Source: Cordylochernes scorpioides (taxonomy: Eukaryota; Arthropoda; Arachnida; Pseudoscorpiones; Chernetidae). Taken from it: 64,000 nucleotides of DNA. The stretch covers positions 40,877,669 to 40,941,668 of the forward strand of contig CP092879.1 in NCBI GenBank assembly GCA_030710605.1, written 5' to 3'. Under the pieces are notes generated by a model that saw nothing but the letters and a program-made list of their open reading frames with translations, searched no databases and was not told the DNA's origin. Below are positions 54,184 to 64,000 of the stretch, piece after piece. The position numbers and the translations under genes are program-made. Numbering within the stretch: the stretch's first letter is position 1; each line of letters opens with the position of its first letter.

Positions 54184-56130
54184 ATGGCGTCAAGAATTGA
54201 CTTTGAACTCTTATCTAACCCTACCTACCCCTTTAACCATGTATCTAAACATGTACCAAATGAATGCAAGCACGGGCTAGACCAAAACCTGTCCCAAAGG
54301 ACTCGTACAGCACACAAAGCTTTCACACATGGAAACCCTTGCCTGCAGTCATTGCCCAAACCCCAAATATTTACATGCCACCATTCTAATCTCACACCAC
54401 GCAACTTTTCATGCCCACAACATATAAAGCCACCACGACTTCAACCTACAATTCCAATAATGCCCAAAAAAGTGTCCGTACACCGACACAGCTCACCCAC
54501 TTACCACACAAAATCCACACATGACCATACGTCGCCACGCCATAATCACGCAAATGTACCTCACAACATACACGCACGCCAAAAGACGACAACAACCAAC
54601 AAACGCAACACGCGCGCCAACAGACGACAACGACAAACAAGCGCATGCACAACCGTTAAGAATAATACAATCATCCCGTCTACACAAAACATAGAAAAAA
54701 TTCACGCCACCAAACAACCACACAATCGAAAAACATTGCGATCTTTCCTAAAAGCTGTGAACGCCTATAAAGAGTTCATTCCGGACCACGCCCGCTTGCG
54801 GACGCCACTTGTCAACCTTCTAAAAAAGGATGTCATGTGGGTCTGGAGTGACGAATGCCAGAAAGCGTTCACTAACCTGAAAGAAAGCCTTACCACACAC
54901 CCCACATTATACCTTTACCAAGAAGGTCTGCCATGCCAGGTGCACTGTAACACCTCAACATTCGGCATTGCAGGCATTCTTAAACAAGTCTACCCTGATG
55001 GGAAGACATACCCAGTTCAACATTTCAGCCGCTCTCTGCGTGGTCACGAGCGAAATTATTCAGACTTGGAACTACAATGCCTAGCCATTGTGGAAAGTGT
55101 GGATAACTTCCGCGCCTGTCTAATGGGCAGAAAGTTTACAATACTTTCTGACCATCCTGCATTGCAGTGGTTGAAAGAGATCAAAGCCCCGTCAGGCAGA
55201 TTGTTTCGATGGAGGTTAAGACTGTCAAGATACGAATATGAGGTCCGTAGCATAAATGGAGTACAACAATATGAAACGGGCGTTGTAACTCGTATCCCAT
55301 TTTGTGGCTTTCTAGATGCGCCACTCATAAAGAGCCAACAGTCTTCTCCACCGGGAAAATCTCGCGTGACTATGGATCACAATGAACTGCGCACCGTCTC
55401 CCGAAAAGGAGTACTTAAAACTATAGTCCCAAGTTCACTTACAGCCAGACTTCTTAAGTCCGTACACACACAACACCACCATCCAAACCTCTCCAAGATG
55501 ACGAGACTCATCTCGTCACAATATTATTGGCAGAACATGACACAAGACATCGCAAAACAGGTAAAAACCTGCCCCACCTGCCGATTCGCTAGAAGAATCG
55601 ATGAAACCGACCAACCTTCACGTAAAAATACCGACACAGGCCCCAAAGCAAAACAAAATTCGCACATAAAGCACAGCGTACACACAACACAAACAATGCC
55701 AAAATTACACCACCCACGTCAGAGATACGATCACACCTCTCAACCTAAATCAATTACCACCGACATATCGCTAATAAAACCATTAACGATCAAACAGGAG
55801 AACTGCGAACCTACCAATCATTTAAATTCTACAATTAATAAGATTCGAACAAATATTTCAGAGTCCCCATTTACAAAAATATGGGAGAACATGGGGCAAT
55901 ACCCTATCTTTCATCTGATTTTCATCCTTTGTATGTTAGTTCTACCATACAAATGTATCCCAATTTTATTCATTAATTACTTGTTTATCTATACCATGCC
56001 CGCTCATAAAATTTTCGAACTACAAGAGGCAGTTTTTAATTTTGGACAAGCATTTATAAAACTTCTCATAATTTTAGGAAACATTTTTGCAGAAAATCTA
56101 AATAGATTCCGAGGAGATAGAAGTAACTGA
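54184..56130 (+). CDS. Chimeric ORF2: RNase H-like, IN zinc finger, hydrophobic tail
   Basis: A 648-residue frame in phase with gag. Residues 1-180 are rich in His, Thr, Asn, Pro and Arg, with no known fold. Residues 184-245 match the RT connection (RSFLKAVNAYKEFIPDHARL, ...CQKAF.NLKESL). Residues 250-372 match Gypsy RNase H, but the first catalytic Asp is Asn (CNTSTFGIAG, N256) and the last acidic motif reads ETGVVTR (G366); E296 and D323 remain. Residues 422-470 are an integrase HHCC finger (C463, C466). No DDE core follows; instead there are hydrophobic segments near 573-605 and 620-635. The protein is probably not catalytic. The A/C-rich first 540 bases have few T, which itself reduces stops, so that part may not be coding. 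Confidence 0.6.
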   Translation: MASRIDFELLSNPTYPFNHVSKHVPNECKHGLDQNLSQRTRTAHKAFTHGNPCLQSLPKPQIFTCHHSNLTPRNFSCPQHIKPPRLQPTIPIMPKKVSVHRHSSPTYHTKSTHDHTSPRHNHANVPHNIHARQKTTTTNKRNTRANRRQRQTSACTTVKNNTIIPSTQNIEKIHATKQPHNRKTLRSFLKAVNAYKEFIPDHARLRTPLVNLLKKDVMWVWSDECQKAFTNLKESLTTHPTLYLYQEGLPCQVHCNTSTFGIAGILKQVYPDGKTYPVQHFSRSLRGHERNYSDLELQCLAIVESVDNFRACLMGRKFTILSDHPALQWLKEIKAPSGRLFRWRLRLSRYEYEVRSINGVQQYETGVVTRIPFCGFLDAPLIKSQQSSPPGKSRVTMDHNELRTVSRKGVLKTIVPSSLTARLLKSVHTQHHHPNLSKMTRLISSQYYWQNMTQDIAKQVKTCPTCRFARRIDETDQPSRKNTDTGPKAKQNSHIKHSVHTTQTMPKLHHPRQRYDHTSQPKSITTDISLIKPLTIKQENCEPTNHLNSTINKIRTNISESPFTKIWENMGQYPIFHLIFILCMLVLPYKCIPILFINYLFIYTMPAHKIFELQEAVFNFGQAFIKLLIILGNIFAENLNRFRGDRSN

Positions 56131-56814
56131 AAGATGACCAACCAATGTCGGAGAAGTCACACTCTAAAAACAAGATGCAAATAGCACACAAAATCAATTA
56201 GGCGGACAGGAAACGTAGTTCCCCCACTTCCGGATCCAATTACGTGCAAATAGAGAGGAAGTCTTGCTGCCCCCACGTTCCATGTCCGGTTTCTAATTAC
56301 CATCCCTCGACCAGCAGCTAAATTGAGGTCAACTGGGAACCTCTCTATGCCACCGATTTTGGATTCCAATTCAAGCCTGCGCATCGACTTTTACAATGTC
56401 AATCAAATCGACTGTCATTCGAAAATCAAACAAGGTACACGCACACACATTTCTTACACAACAGACTTCTAACATTTTCCACAACACACACAAAGACAAA
56501 AAATTTATAGGGCATAATTGAGCAATTAAAACATTTATAGGGCATGTAGATATACAAAAGGGTTCAAACCAATACACCTTATTTTTCATATTAATCATTT
56601 TCATTATTTTCTCTCAATTAAAATTTAAATATATAATCAATTTATCAATTTATTCAACTTATTATCACTTTTAATCATTAATTATCATTTTTTTACCAAT
56701 TAGTTTATATTATCATGATTTCAAATCAACGAGAACTCATTGGTTTTCTTTTAAAATTGGATATTATATTTTATTTTGATTTACAAAAACATTCTTTTTT
56801 TTTTTATCCTATTT
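56131..56814. other. Non-coding interior of the LTR element
   Basis: No gene is seen. The segment becomes strongly AT-rich after 56560. Confidence 0.5.
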
Positions 56815-57300
56815 CTTTTTTTTTTCCACCATGCAACAAAACATTTATTTTTTTTCCACCATGCAACAAAACATTTTTTTTCCCACCATGCAACCAAGCA
56901 TTCACTTTGATTTCTTCCAACTTTTTATTTTTATTTTTGATTTCTCAAAAGACCTTATGAAATTTCCTCGATTTCTTTTCCCAAAATTCGAGCAAAAATT
57001 AGTTAGGCATTTTTCTTTTTTTTCACCATGCAACAAAGCATTTTTTTTCCCACCATGCAACCAAGCATTTACTTTGATTTCGTCCAACTTTTTATTTTTA
57101 TTTTTATTTTTGATTTCTCAAAAGACCTTATGAAATTTCCTCGATTTCTTTTCCCAAAATTCGAGCAAAAATTAGTTAGGCATTTTTCTTTTTTTTTCAC
57201 CATGCAACAAAGCATTTTTTTTCCCACCATGCAACCAAACATTTACTTTGATTTCGTCCAACTTTTTATTTTTATATTATTTATGATTTCTCAAAAGCCC
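56815..57300. repeat. Three 165-170 bp tandem repeats in the LTR element
   Basis: Units contain CCACCATGCAACCAAGCATT, TTTTTATTTTTGATTTCTCA and CCCAAAATTCGAGCAAAAAT. The third unit is diverged at its end. The T-rich plus strand gives chance frames on both strands. Confidence 0.9.
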
Positions 57301-57609
57301 TAATAGAACTCCCTCGTTGTTATCTCCAATTTCGAGTAGAATTAGTTAGGCGCATTTTCTTTTCTTTTTAATCCACTATGTACCATAGCATTCATTTTGA
57401 TTTCTTACAATTAAAAAATTTTTGATTTCTATTAATTACACTCAACCTATATCATCAACACCATTCTATTTTATCTCTTATATCACCACCAATGCTTGTA
57501 TATAGACTCTCAATACCCACAACTAATTTTCCCACAAAATTATTTTTTACTTTACAGAATTCTCTCAGGCTAACCCCTTCTTGAATTCTTCACATGTAGG
57601 GGGCGCATC

Positions 57610-58473
57610 TGTCATAATTTGTATATAATTGTATGCACCCCCGACCCACTATGCATGTACAATGTATGATTTTCAAAGATTTAATAAAGAATAAGGTAAC
57701 TGGAGGAAAGAAAGTGGCAACAAGACATAGGAAGCAGGCTAAAAGCGGGCACAAGTATAAATAACTTGTACAGTCAATACTTCCTGGCAAGCCCGGACGT
57801 ATCTGGTATCCGCAGAAGTTATATTAGTAGAGAGACGCCCAATATTTCCGGACAGGACCGGACGTATTTGATAACGCGGAAGTAAATAGAGTCGAACACA
57901 CCCGATACTTCCTGACCAGGCCGGGCGTAACTAACACCAAAGAAAGCCGCCGCTCCAATTAGAAAGTCTCCCCTAAATAGGTCAACCAATAGAAAAACGG
58001 GCACGTTCCATCCTTCGACCAATGGGAAAGAAGACGACTCTTGGTGTTAAATCGAAAAGCAAGAATAGTCAGTAGTGATTTGGCTCTCATAGGAACAACA
58101 CCTAGAGTTGCTCCTTCGCTCCCAACGAGGTGACATCTGCTCTGGACCTCTCTCCCTCCGCTCAGCCCATAGCTAAGTACAATCACCGCCATGTGATCAG
58201 ATAATTAACAATCAAAATCGCTCCGCTCTTCTCAAGCTTTCTTTCCTCCAACCCAGTTGCCTTTTATTTTCAAACCCCATCACGTGTCCTGATTATTCCT
58301 AACTGTATGCTTAAACTTCCACTCAAACGACTGCGTTTCAACCAATCCTCACCATTCAAATCGAACAACAAGAAATTCCGCAACGATATTGTCACAGAAC
58401 GGTTAAGCCGACAGGATTCTACAACAGTGTGATACATCAAATATTGCAGTGTAATAACTTTGGATATATTACA
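57610..58473 (+). repeat. 3' LTR (864 bp)
   Basis: Same length as the 5' LTR and no difference noticed by eye. Preceded by GTAGGGGGCGCATC, a weak polypurine tract. Confidence 0.95.
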
Positions 58474-58477
58474 TACA

Positions 58478-58790
58478 TATTTACAAAAAACTGGATTTCC
58501 TAAAATAGATTTAAGTACATTAGATTTAGAACGGCAAAATATTATGATAGAGAGGATAATAAAAACCTTTGAGAATTCAGTAATCCTGAAAAGAGGGCTA
58601 TAATCCACGAAGATCCAGGTGAGAGGTTCCTTCAAAAGAGAGAAAGAGAATGACCCAGGACCAAAAGTAGATTGAGTGTAAGGTCTTGGGAGCTCCAAGA
58701 GAGAAACATTGGGTTCCTGTGATCAGAAATCTGATACCATGGAAGAAGGCCCTCTTCTAGATCAGACGTCACTTCTGACCAAGCGATCAT
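58478..58790 (-). pseudogene. GR1 N-terminal half (block B)
   Basis: Minus strand from ATG 58790. It encodes the counterpart of MIAWSEVTSDLEEGLLPW and LLKEPLTWIFVDYSP but is disrupted by a four-base gain in AAAGAGAGAAAGAG near 58638 and a two-base loss near 58730 relative to block A. These lesions are distinct from those of A, so GR1 is broken differently in the two blocks. Confidence 0.75.
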
Positions 58791-60299
58791 TTTTGATTGA
58801 ATCTTGATGATAGGGTGTCAACCTAGATACATAGAGGTCTGTTTACCAACATAATGTCACCAAGGGTATGTTTAGCAATTGTGTTCAAGATCAAGCTTCT
58901 GTTGGGAAAAAATTATGGTTTTGTAGAGGAAGATCCTTTATTACTTAAAAGGTATAAACTATTAAAGAAGGACAAAAGATCAAACTATATGTACATCAGC
59001 AGCTCACGCCGGTCTGCCCTATCCAATAACCGCTAGCCTACTAACAAACCAACAAAGCAAAGCTATATAGACAGAGATGTCAATTAACATAGACAATACT
59101 AAAACTCTATGCAAACACAAGAGTATTGTATCGTAGAAACATTCGAAATTGCTACTTCAACAGCTTCTAAAAACAAAATTGCCTTCTATACCTGTTAATG
59201 ATATGATACCTCAGATATCCCATCAACAGGAAACGCATCTAAATACTCCACTGACAATAGAGGACCTATTTACCAGGACTATAACTACCATCGCAAAATT
59301 GGAGAGGAGTGGACTTCAGGAATTAGTTTAACCATGGATATAAGCACCACCACACCACCAGGATATCTTTGGTGATTTCATTTTCAAAAATCCATTAATT
59401 ATTTTAATTGTGGAAGAAATCACAAGCAAAAAATCTTGGCTCATATCTTAATTAAATAGGGATGACAACTTAATTTGTATATTTTAAAAATAACTAAGAT
59501 ATATTGTGTATAAAAATAATTTATATGATCCCGTTTTTATGTTCTTCTGAGAAAAGTGTCTATTCAGGGTTTGTTATTCTAAATTTTCTGCTTGTGCAAG
59601 AGTCATCAAGACTATACCCGTTTTCTAATAATGCAGATCCTTCGAACAAAATTGAATGGTCAAAATCTCTTCCTCTCCTCAATTTTTTCCTTTTATTATC
59701 CTCAATTGATTCAGCATAGTCATTGCTTTAGAAACTATAGTGCTGGATGTAAAATGAAGGGAAGCATTTTTTTTTAAATAAATTTTTGGAATTCTGTCCT
59801 AAATTATGGTCCATTTCTAACTTTTCTATATTTCTGCAATTTATTTTTTCACCTGAAAGGAACAAATAAAAGTTGTTTATAGATTTAAAAAATCATAATC
59901 TATCAAGAAACTTACCTCCAGAAAATCTGTTGAATTATTTTAATTTAAATAAACAATTTTGCAAGTGGCTGAATCGTCTTCTATTTTAAGAAATAAATCA
60001 TTTGGGCTGAAAAAGAACTACTTGCTGCAAATTTTCACCCGAATAGAACAAATACAAGTTGTTTATAGATTTTTAAAAATCATAATCTATCAAGAAACTC
60101 CTTCCAGAAAATCTGTTGCATTATTTTAATTTTAATTTAAATAAACAATTTTGCAAGTGAATGAAGTGTCTTCCTATTTTAAGAAATAAATCATTTGGGT
60201 TGAAAAAGAACTACTACGGAGTATAGGTCAGTACAAGGGGCATAAATAGTAATTGGAATACTTGAATTCTATGGCCATATAGTAGCAAAAATTTGCAGT
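58791..60299. other. Block B spacer 5' of GR1
   Basis: Counterpart of 15328-16831, including the two conserved 60-codon frames (58854-59036 and 59149-59331) and the 180-bp tandem duplication (about 59850-60215). No gene assigned. Confidence 0.45.
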
Positions 60300-60365
60300 A
60301 AGTATAGATCTTACCACATCAAGCGTCGTAGCCAGGTACCTATATGGTCGAGGGATAGATTAGAT
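60300..60365 (-). pseudogene. Receptor relic next to MITE (block B)
   Basis: Counterpart of 16832-16895: CATCAAGCGTCGTAGCCAGG and TACCTATATGGTCG. Confidence 0.5.
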
Positions 60366-60570
60366 CAGGGGTTGGCAAACTTTGAGTAAGAAGAGTCAAA
60401 AAATACAATTTACACAATTTAAAAGTTTTTAAAAAGACACAAAATGTTTTATCGCCAACAATAAATAGTACTCACATAAATAATATTTACGTATGGAACT
60501 ATATAAAGAGTCGCAGCTTCACATCCAAAGAGCTGCATGTGGCTCGCGAGCTGCAATTTGCCGACCTCTG
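60366..60570. mobile_element. hAT-like MITE (block B)
   Basis: Counterpart of 16896-17101, with ends CAGGGGTTGGCAAACT and GCCGACCTCTG. Confidence 0.6.
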
Positions 60571-61084
60571 AAAATAGGTTAAAGAGATACAATGAGTGAT
60601 TCAAGAATTGTTGGAAACATTTGATGAAATATCAAAATAAAGAAAGATGAAACAGATGATTAAAAAGGTAGGTGTCCGTAATGTACAAAGCTATTTTGAT
60701 TTCATTAGGAAACTCATGTATATATTTACACAGGTGCCAATACATAATTATAATCTACGCATAATGCTGAAAATGTTTATTGTGCCTATTGCAACAACCC
60801 TTCTAAAGGATGAATAGAGTGGGCGGGATATTTACCTAGTTCGTATTGTCTACAGTTTCTAGGTCAACCGTCAGTTTGTTGCCTACAAAAATCATTAATA
60901 TTATTATTATTATCCATTATATCATAATGACAATGAGGAGATACTATTTGTTGAATTGATCATCAGGCTGATAGGGTAAAATATTATAATGATAATAATT
61001 AGGTTAATTGAAATGATAATTATAATATTTTGGTAGAACAATATTGTATTATGATGCATTAGCCCCCCATCTGTTATGAAAATT
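60571..61084. other. AT-rich spacer (block B)
   Basis: Counterpart of 17102-17612. No gene seen. Confidence 0.5.
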
Positions 61085-61228
61085 TGAAACTATTTTAGAC
61101 GCGTATGATTCTTTTAAAATAAACAATATCTACTGCCCTTACTGCCCTCCCATTAATTTTTCTATTACAGTAAGGGCAGTAGAAATTGTTTAATTTTAAA
61201 AGAATCATACGCGTCTATAATAGTTTCG
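61085..61228. mobile_element. Hairpin MITE (block B)
   Basis: Counterpart of 17613-17758, with the CTACTGCCCTTACTG/CAGTAAGGGCAGTAG core. Confidence 0.75.
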
Positions 61229-61300
61229 GATTTTCAAAACTATATTGATAGGATAAATATTCACTTAGGTAAATCCCATGCGAAACCAATCTCTTCGTTT

Positions 61301-61304
61301 AATT
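61301..61304. other. Empty Helitron site
   Basis: AA|TT within CGTTTAATTTATATA. In block A the 2078-bp Helitron lies between the A (61302) and T (61303). Confidence 0.9.
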
Positions 61305-61393
61305 TATATATAAAAAGTTATAAAATAAATATATAAATGTGTATATTTGTGTTTATATTATGATGCACTAGCGCGCCATCTGTTATGAGAATT

Positions 61394-61500
61394 CGTAACT
61401 ATTTTACTAGCGTAAGATTCTTTTTGAAATTAAGTTGCAGGAAGGGCAGTAGAAATTCTTTAATTTCAAAAAGAGTCTTACGAGTCTAAAATAGTTTCGA
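61394..61500. mobile_element. Small hairpin MITE (block B)
   Basis: Counterpart of 20002-20108. Confidence 0.7.
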
Positions 61501-62009
61501 AATTTCATATTTGTGTTTGTTATAAAATCCCACAATATTTGGCCAATCTAGACGAATTTCAACCGGATATAAAGTTAACTCTGAAAAGAGTCACTGTCAT
61601 CAACCTCGGAATATGTAAATCAATCAAAAACCGGTCAACTCAAATTTGAGTTATAATTATAATTGGCTCGTAAAATTATAATGATGATAATAATATAATG
61701 ATAAATATATATCTTACTATATTACTATTACTACTAATAATGAACCTTTGTCGAAAAAATATTTGTTGGGCAAACATTCACTCGGGCAGAATCCAATCAA
61801 ACTGGAATATTTAGCTAATTTTAAATAAAAATAAATTCTAAAATTTCCATTGAATCATATTTCAAAATCTCTAATACCCAATGTGGACAATTGTCTTCAT
61901 ATGAGAAGAACTAACGGATATTTAGATTTTTATTCAATATTTTGTTTATTTCTCCCTTTTAACCAAAAATAAAAGCGGTTATGTACTAATTTTCCCCTCA
62001 ATTATTTGC
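61501..62009. other. AT-rich spacer (block B)
   Basis: Counterpart of 20109-20617. No gene seen. Confidence 0.5.
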
Positions 62010-62011
62010 TA

Positions 62012-62277
62012 AGATGTTAGCTAAACCATATAAGTCCGGAGTCGACCGGTCTCTTTCTCCTGGGCTCAACTTTGGTGAAGCCCACATTGTCCTCCATAGA
62101 GAGTTGATTCTCCTGAGCGAAGAGTTCAGCTCAGCTTGTCGATGGCTTGCCTGTTCCAGGCTGTTGTTGATTGAGAATCGCCTTCTCCATTTCCGAAGAG
62201 GTGCTGATTGCATCAGCAGACGTTGATGGCAATTGGCTTTCAACCAATGCCATTGGTAGTTCGAAGGGTGGGGAATC
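62012..62277 (-). other. Exon-like block, uninterrupted acceptor (block B)
   Basis: Counterpart of 20620-20885. Here the minus-strand sequence CTCTCTCTATCTTACTATAG runs straight into the block, giving a plausible splice acceptor. The gene of origin is unknown. Confidence 0.3.
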
Positions 62278-62285
62278 CTCTATAG
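62278..62285. other. Empty hAT site
   Basis: CTCTATAG present once. It is duplicated around the hAT element in block A. Confidence 0.95.
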
Positions 62286-63844
62286 TAAGATAGAGAGAGA
62301 TAAAGAGTTTAAATATCTAATTAAATGAATGAATATATCAAGGACCAGGGCTTTTGGAGGCGTTCTGCCTGAAGATGATGAGTTCATCCAAGTTGGTGTA
62401 TGGATCGCACATAAAGAAAGAGCATTTAGGTAGAGTCAATGCTCGACTCTGACTAGAGATGGTTGGATTAAATCAAAAGCTTTAGGACATGTGGTTCGAC
62501 AATAAGGAATGGACGTTTAGGTCGAGTCCATTATGGAATATGGGTTGGTGTTGTCAAGCCTGAAGGCTTCAGGGTCCATCTATGCCTCATAGTCACCATG
62601 TGGGGTTTTTCCTCACAGTTCCCATAGTTTTGCAATTTTTAGGTCAAGGTTGGGACATGGTCAGTCTAAGTGAGGTTTTAGGTGATTCGTGGTACACTTA
62701 TATACATGACAAAAATGCAATAAGGCCTCTAAAATATGAAAAGAATATTCAAAAATACATTTCGATGGTAATCCCAAGCACAGGGCATTCAATGTATCGA
62801 AATGAATTATAAATATATACAAAATATTTACAGGATTCCACAAATCTAATTTTACACACATATGTAAAAGCTTAAATACTTTAATTAACTTGGAGAATGT
62901 AAAATATGTAAAATCAAAACAAAATAATAAAAAATGGGAATTGTCTTTTATGATACACAATGGAAGTTTTTTCTTACACAGTTTATTACGAATACAATTT
63001 ATAGTCGACGAACAGTAACATTATGTTCTTTGCACTCTGAAAACTTTACAAGGTTATAAGAAAACCTGTGCAGATACAACTAGATGGGATTTAGTCTGCT
63101 ACTCCTAGGGCATGACATCGTTTTAGGGTGAATAGAAAAGAAAGAGTTTGATTTTGAAGCAGCTTTTTAATATAGATTTTCATAAATATGATTAATATTT
63201 ATAATGGTGAAAGTGACTAGAAAGGTAAAATTTCTATTTTCTAGTGTAAACTGAGTGATTTAGTTTGAAAACAGAGGAAAGAATATATATATTGAAAAAT
63301 AATATTTTGATACAGTATTTAATCAATTTACTTTATAATTCAGCTTTTAGAGTCATTTTATGAAAGCAAAATGAAATGTAAAAATGTTTTATCGCATTTT
63401 TCAAGTTTATAATCTTCATAAAAAATGCTATGTTTTCTAAAAATGAAAGTTTTTTGCGCAAAATAGTAAGACAATTTAAATTAAGTAACACTAAAAATAT
63501 TCCCATCCCTGGACACTTTTATTTTTCCGTTTATCATTACCCTTCACAATTCATCCTCTCATACTTCATCCCTAAGGTTAGAAATAATCGTTATTTCACC
63601 TTAAAATAAATTTCGATTTTTCGTTCAAAAGGAACACATGCGGGATAATTTTCAAATGTCGTTTTACTACTATATGTTGTAAGAATATAACCGCAGGAAA
63701 AGATATATTGTGAGAAAAAGCGAAGAGAAGGAATTTATTTTTTTGGTTGAAATTGTTAAATAAATCTAAGCTACACAATAAGCGTCCCATCCCTTTGCCC
63801 CACTTGGTATATTAAATAAATTTCTTTAAAAATATCATTTTTAT
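62286..63844. other. Spacer before GR2 (block B)
   Basis: Counterpart of 23192-24769 with small indels. The palindrome GCCTGAAGGCTTCAGG is kept. No gene assigned. Confidence 0.45.
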
Positions 63845-64000
63845 TTAAAATGCGAGATTTCAGTAGGAAAAGGTACCAATAGGGAATAAGTTAGCACAAA
63901 ACAGAAGATGGTGAAGAAAGACTTGAGGTTGACGTCTATGTAGTAGCCTGCGGTGACAGATAGCCTTGGTTTCACCACATCAAACGTCACAGCCAGGTAC
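63845..64000 (-). pseudogene. GR2 C-terminal end (block B), cut by window edge
   Basis: The minus strand encodes the last 50 or so residues of the receptor (YLAVTFDVVKPRLSVTAGYY, ending SYSLLVPFPTE), matching 24770-24928. The state of the A-copy frameshift cannot be checked here. Confidence 0.8.

Larger units (their letters stand above)
52399..58473 (+). mobile_element. Non-autonomous LTR element inserted in GR1 (6075 bp)
   Basis: Two 864-bp LTRs at a constant 5211-base offset, with no difference noticed between them, flank a gag frame, a chimeric second frame and a repetitive T-rich 3' region. The 4-bp TACA duplication and the empty site in block A define the ends. No protease or RT palm (YxDD) and no integrase core was found, so mobilisation would need proteins from a related element. 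A primer-binding site beginning TGG was not seen after the 5' LTR. Confidence 0.92.
35173..64000 (+). repeat. Duplicated block B (partner 3408-24928)
   Basis: The sequence is collinear with block A and in the same orientation. Insertions specific to B are 42010-42483 (LINE part), about 43440-48880 (Helitrons) and 52399-58477 (LTR element). Insertions specific to A are listed with block A. The block is cut by the window edge inside GR2. Confidence 0.92.

Noticed and set aside
56715-57303. Frames rich in Phe/Ile/Leu in the T-rich repeats
   Set aside because: They follow from poly-T tracts and the 165-170 bp repeats.
52399-58473. ORF2 hydrophobic tail as an envelope protein
   Set aside because: It is fused in frame to the integrase zinc finger, and there is no signal peptide, furin-like site or glycosylated ectodomain.

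Overview
This window is eukaryotic: AT-rich, almost devoid of dense genes, full of transposons, and carrying a eukaryotic tRNA gene with a pol III T-run terminator. The repertoire (Ty3/Gypsy, hAT, Helitron, LINE and Tigger-like MITE sequences) and a cluster of single-exon seven-helix gustatory-receptor-like genes point to an arthropod. A chelicerate such as a spider is my best guess, but nothing here identifies a species.

The dominant structure is a large duplication in the same orientation. Block A (about 3.4-24.9 kb) and block B (about 35.2-64.0 kb) are near-identical apart from insertions. Each holds a Gypsy element in a MITE, a four-helix ORF, LINE fragments, a broken receptor gene (GR1), small MITEs and hairpins, an exon-like block and the start of a second receptor (GR2). 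Between them lie the rest of the receptor cluster (GR2, GR3, GR4), a 100-N assembly gap (30045-30144) and a decayed second Gypsy family. The blocks sit on either side of the gap, so the duplication could be a true tandem duplication or two haplotypes scaffolded one after the other.

The two blocks act as empty-site controls for each other. In A only: a Helitron (whose upstream part may be the 22-bp satellite at 1-2789) ending exactly inside the gag ATG; a 2.1-kb Helitron carrying a tRNA-Gly(GCC) gene; a 2.3-kb hAT element with an 8-bp target duplication; and a 51-bp perfect hairpin. In B only: a 6.1-kb LTR element with 864-bp LTRs inserted in GR1, a stack of minus-strand Helitrons (about 5.4 kb), and about 230 bp more of a LINE coding end plus its 3' tail.

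Plausible intact host genes are few: GR3 (27055-28086), the four-helix ORF in two copies (8814-9350 and 40578-41114), and the tRNA-Gly. The least ordinary element is the LTR element at 52399-58473. It has matching LTRs and two long open frames, but its second ORF has no reverse-transcriptase palm, an RNase H domain missing two of its usual acidic residues, no integrase core, and added hydrophobic segments.
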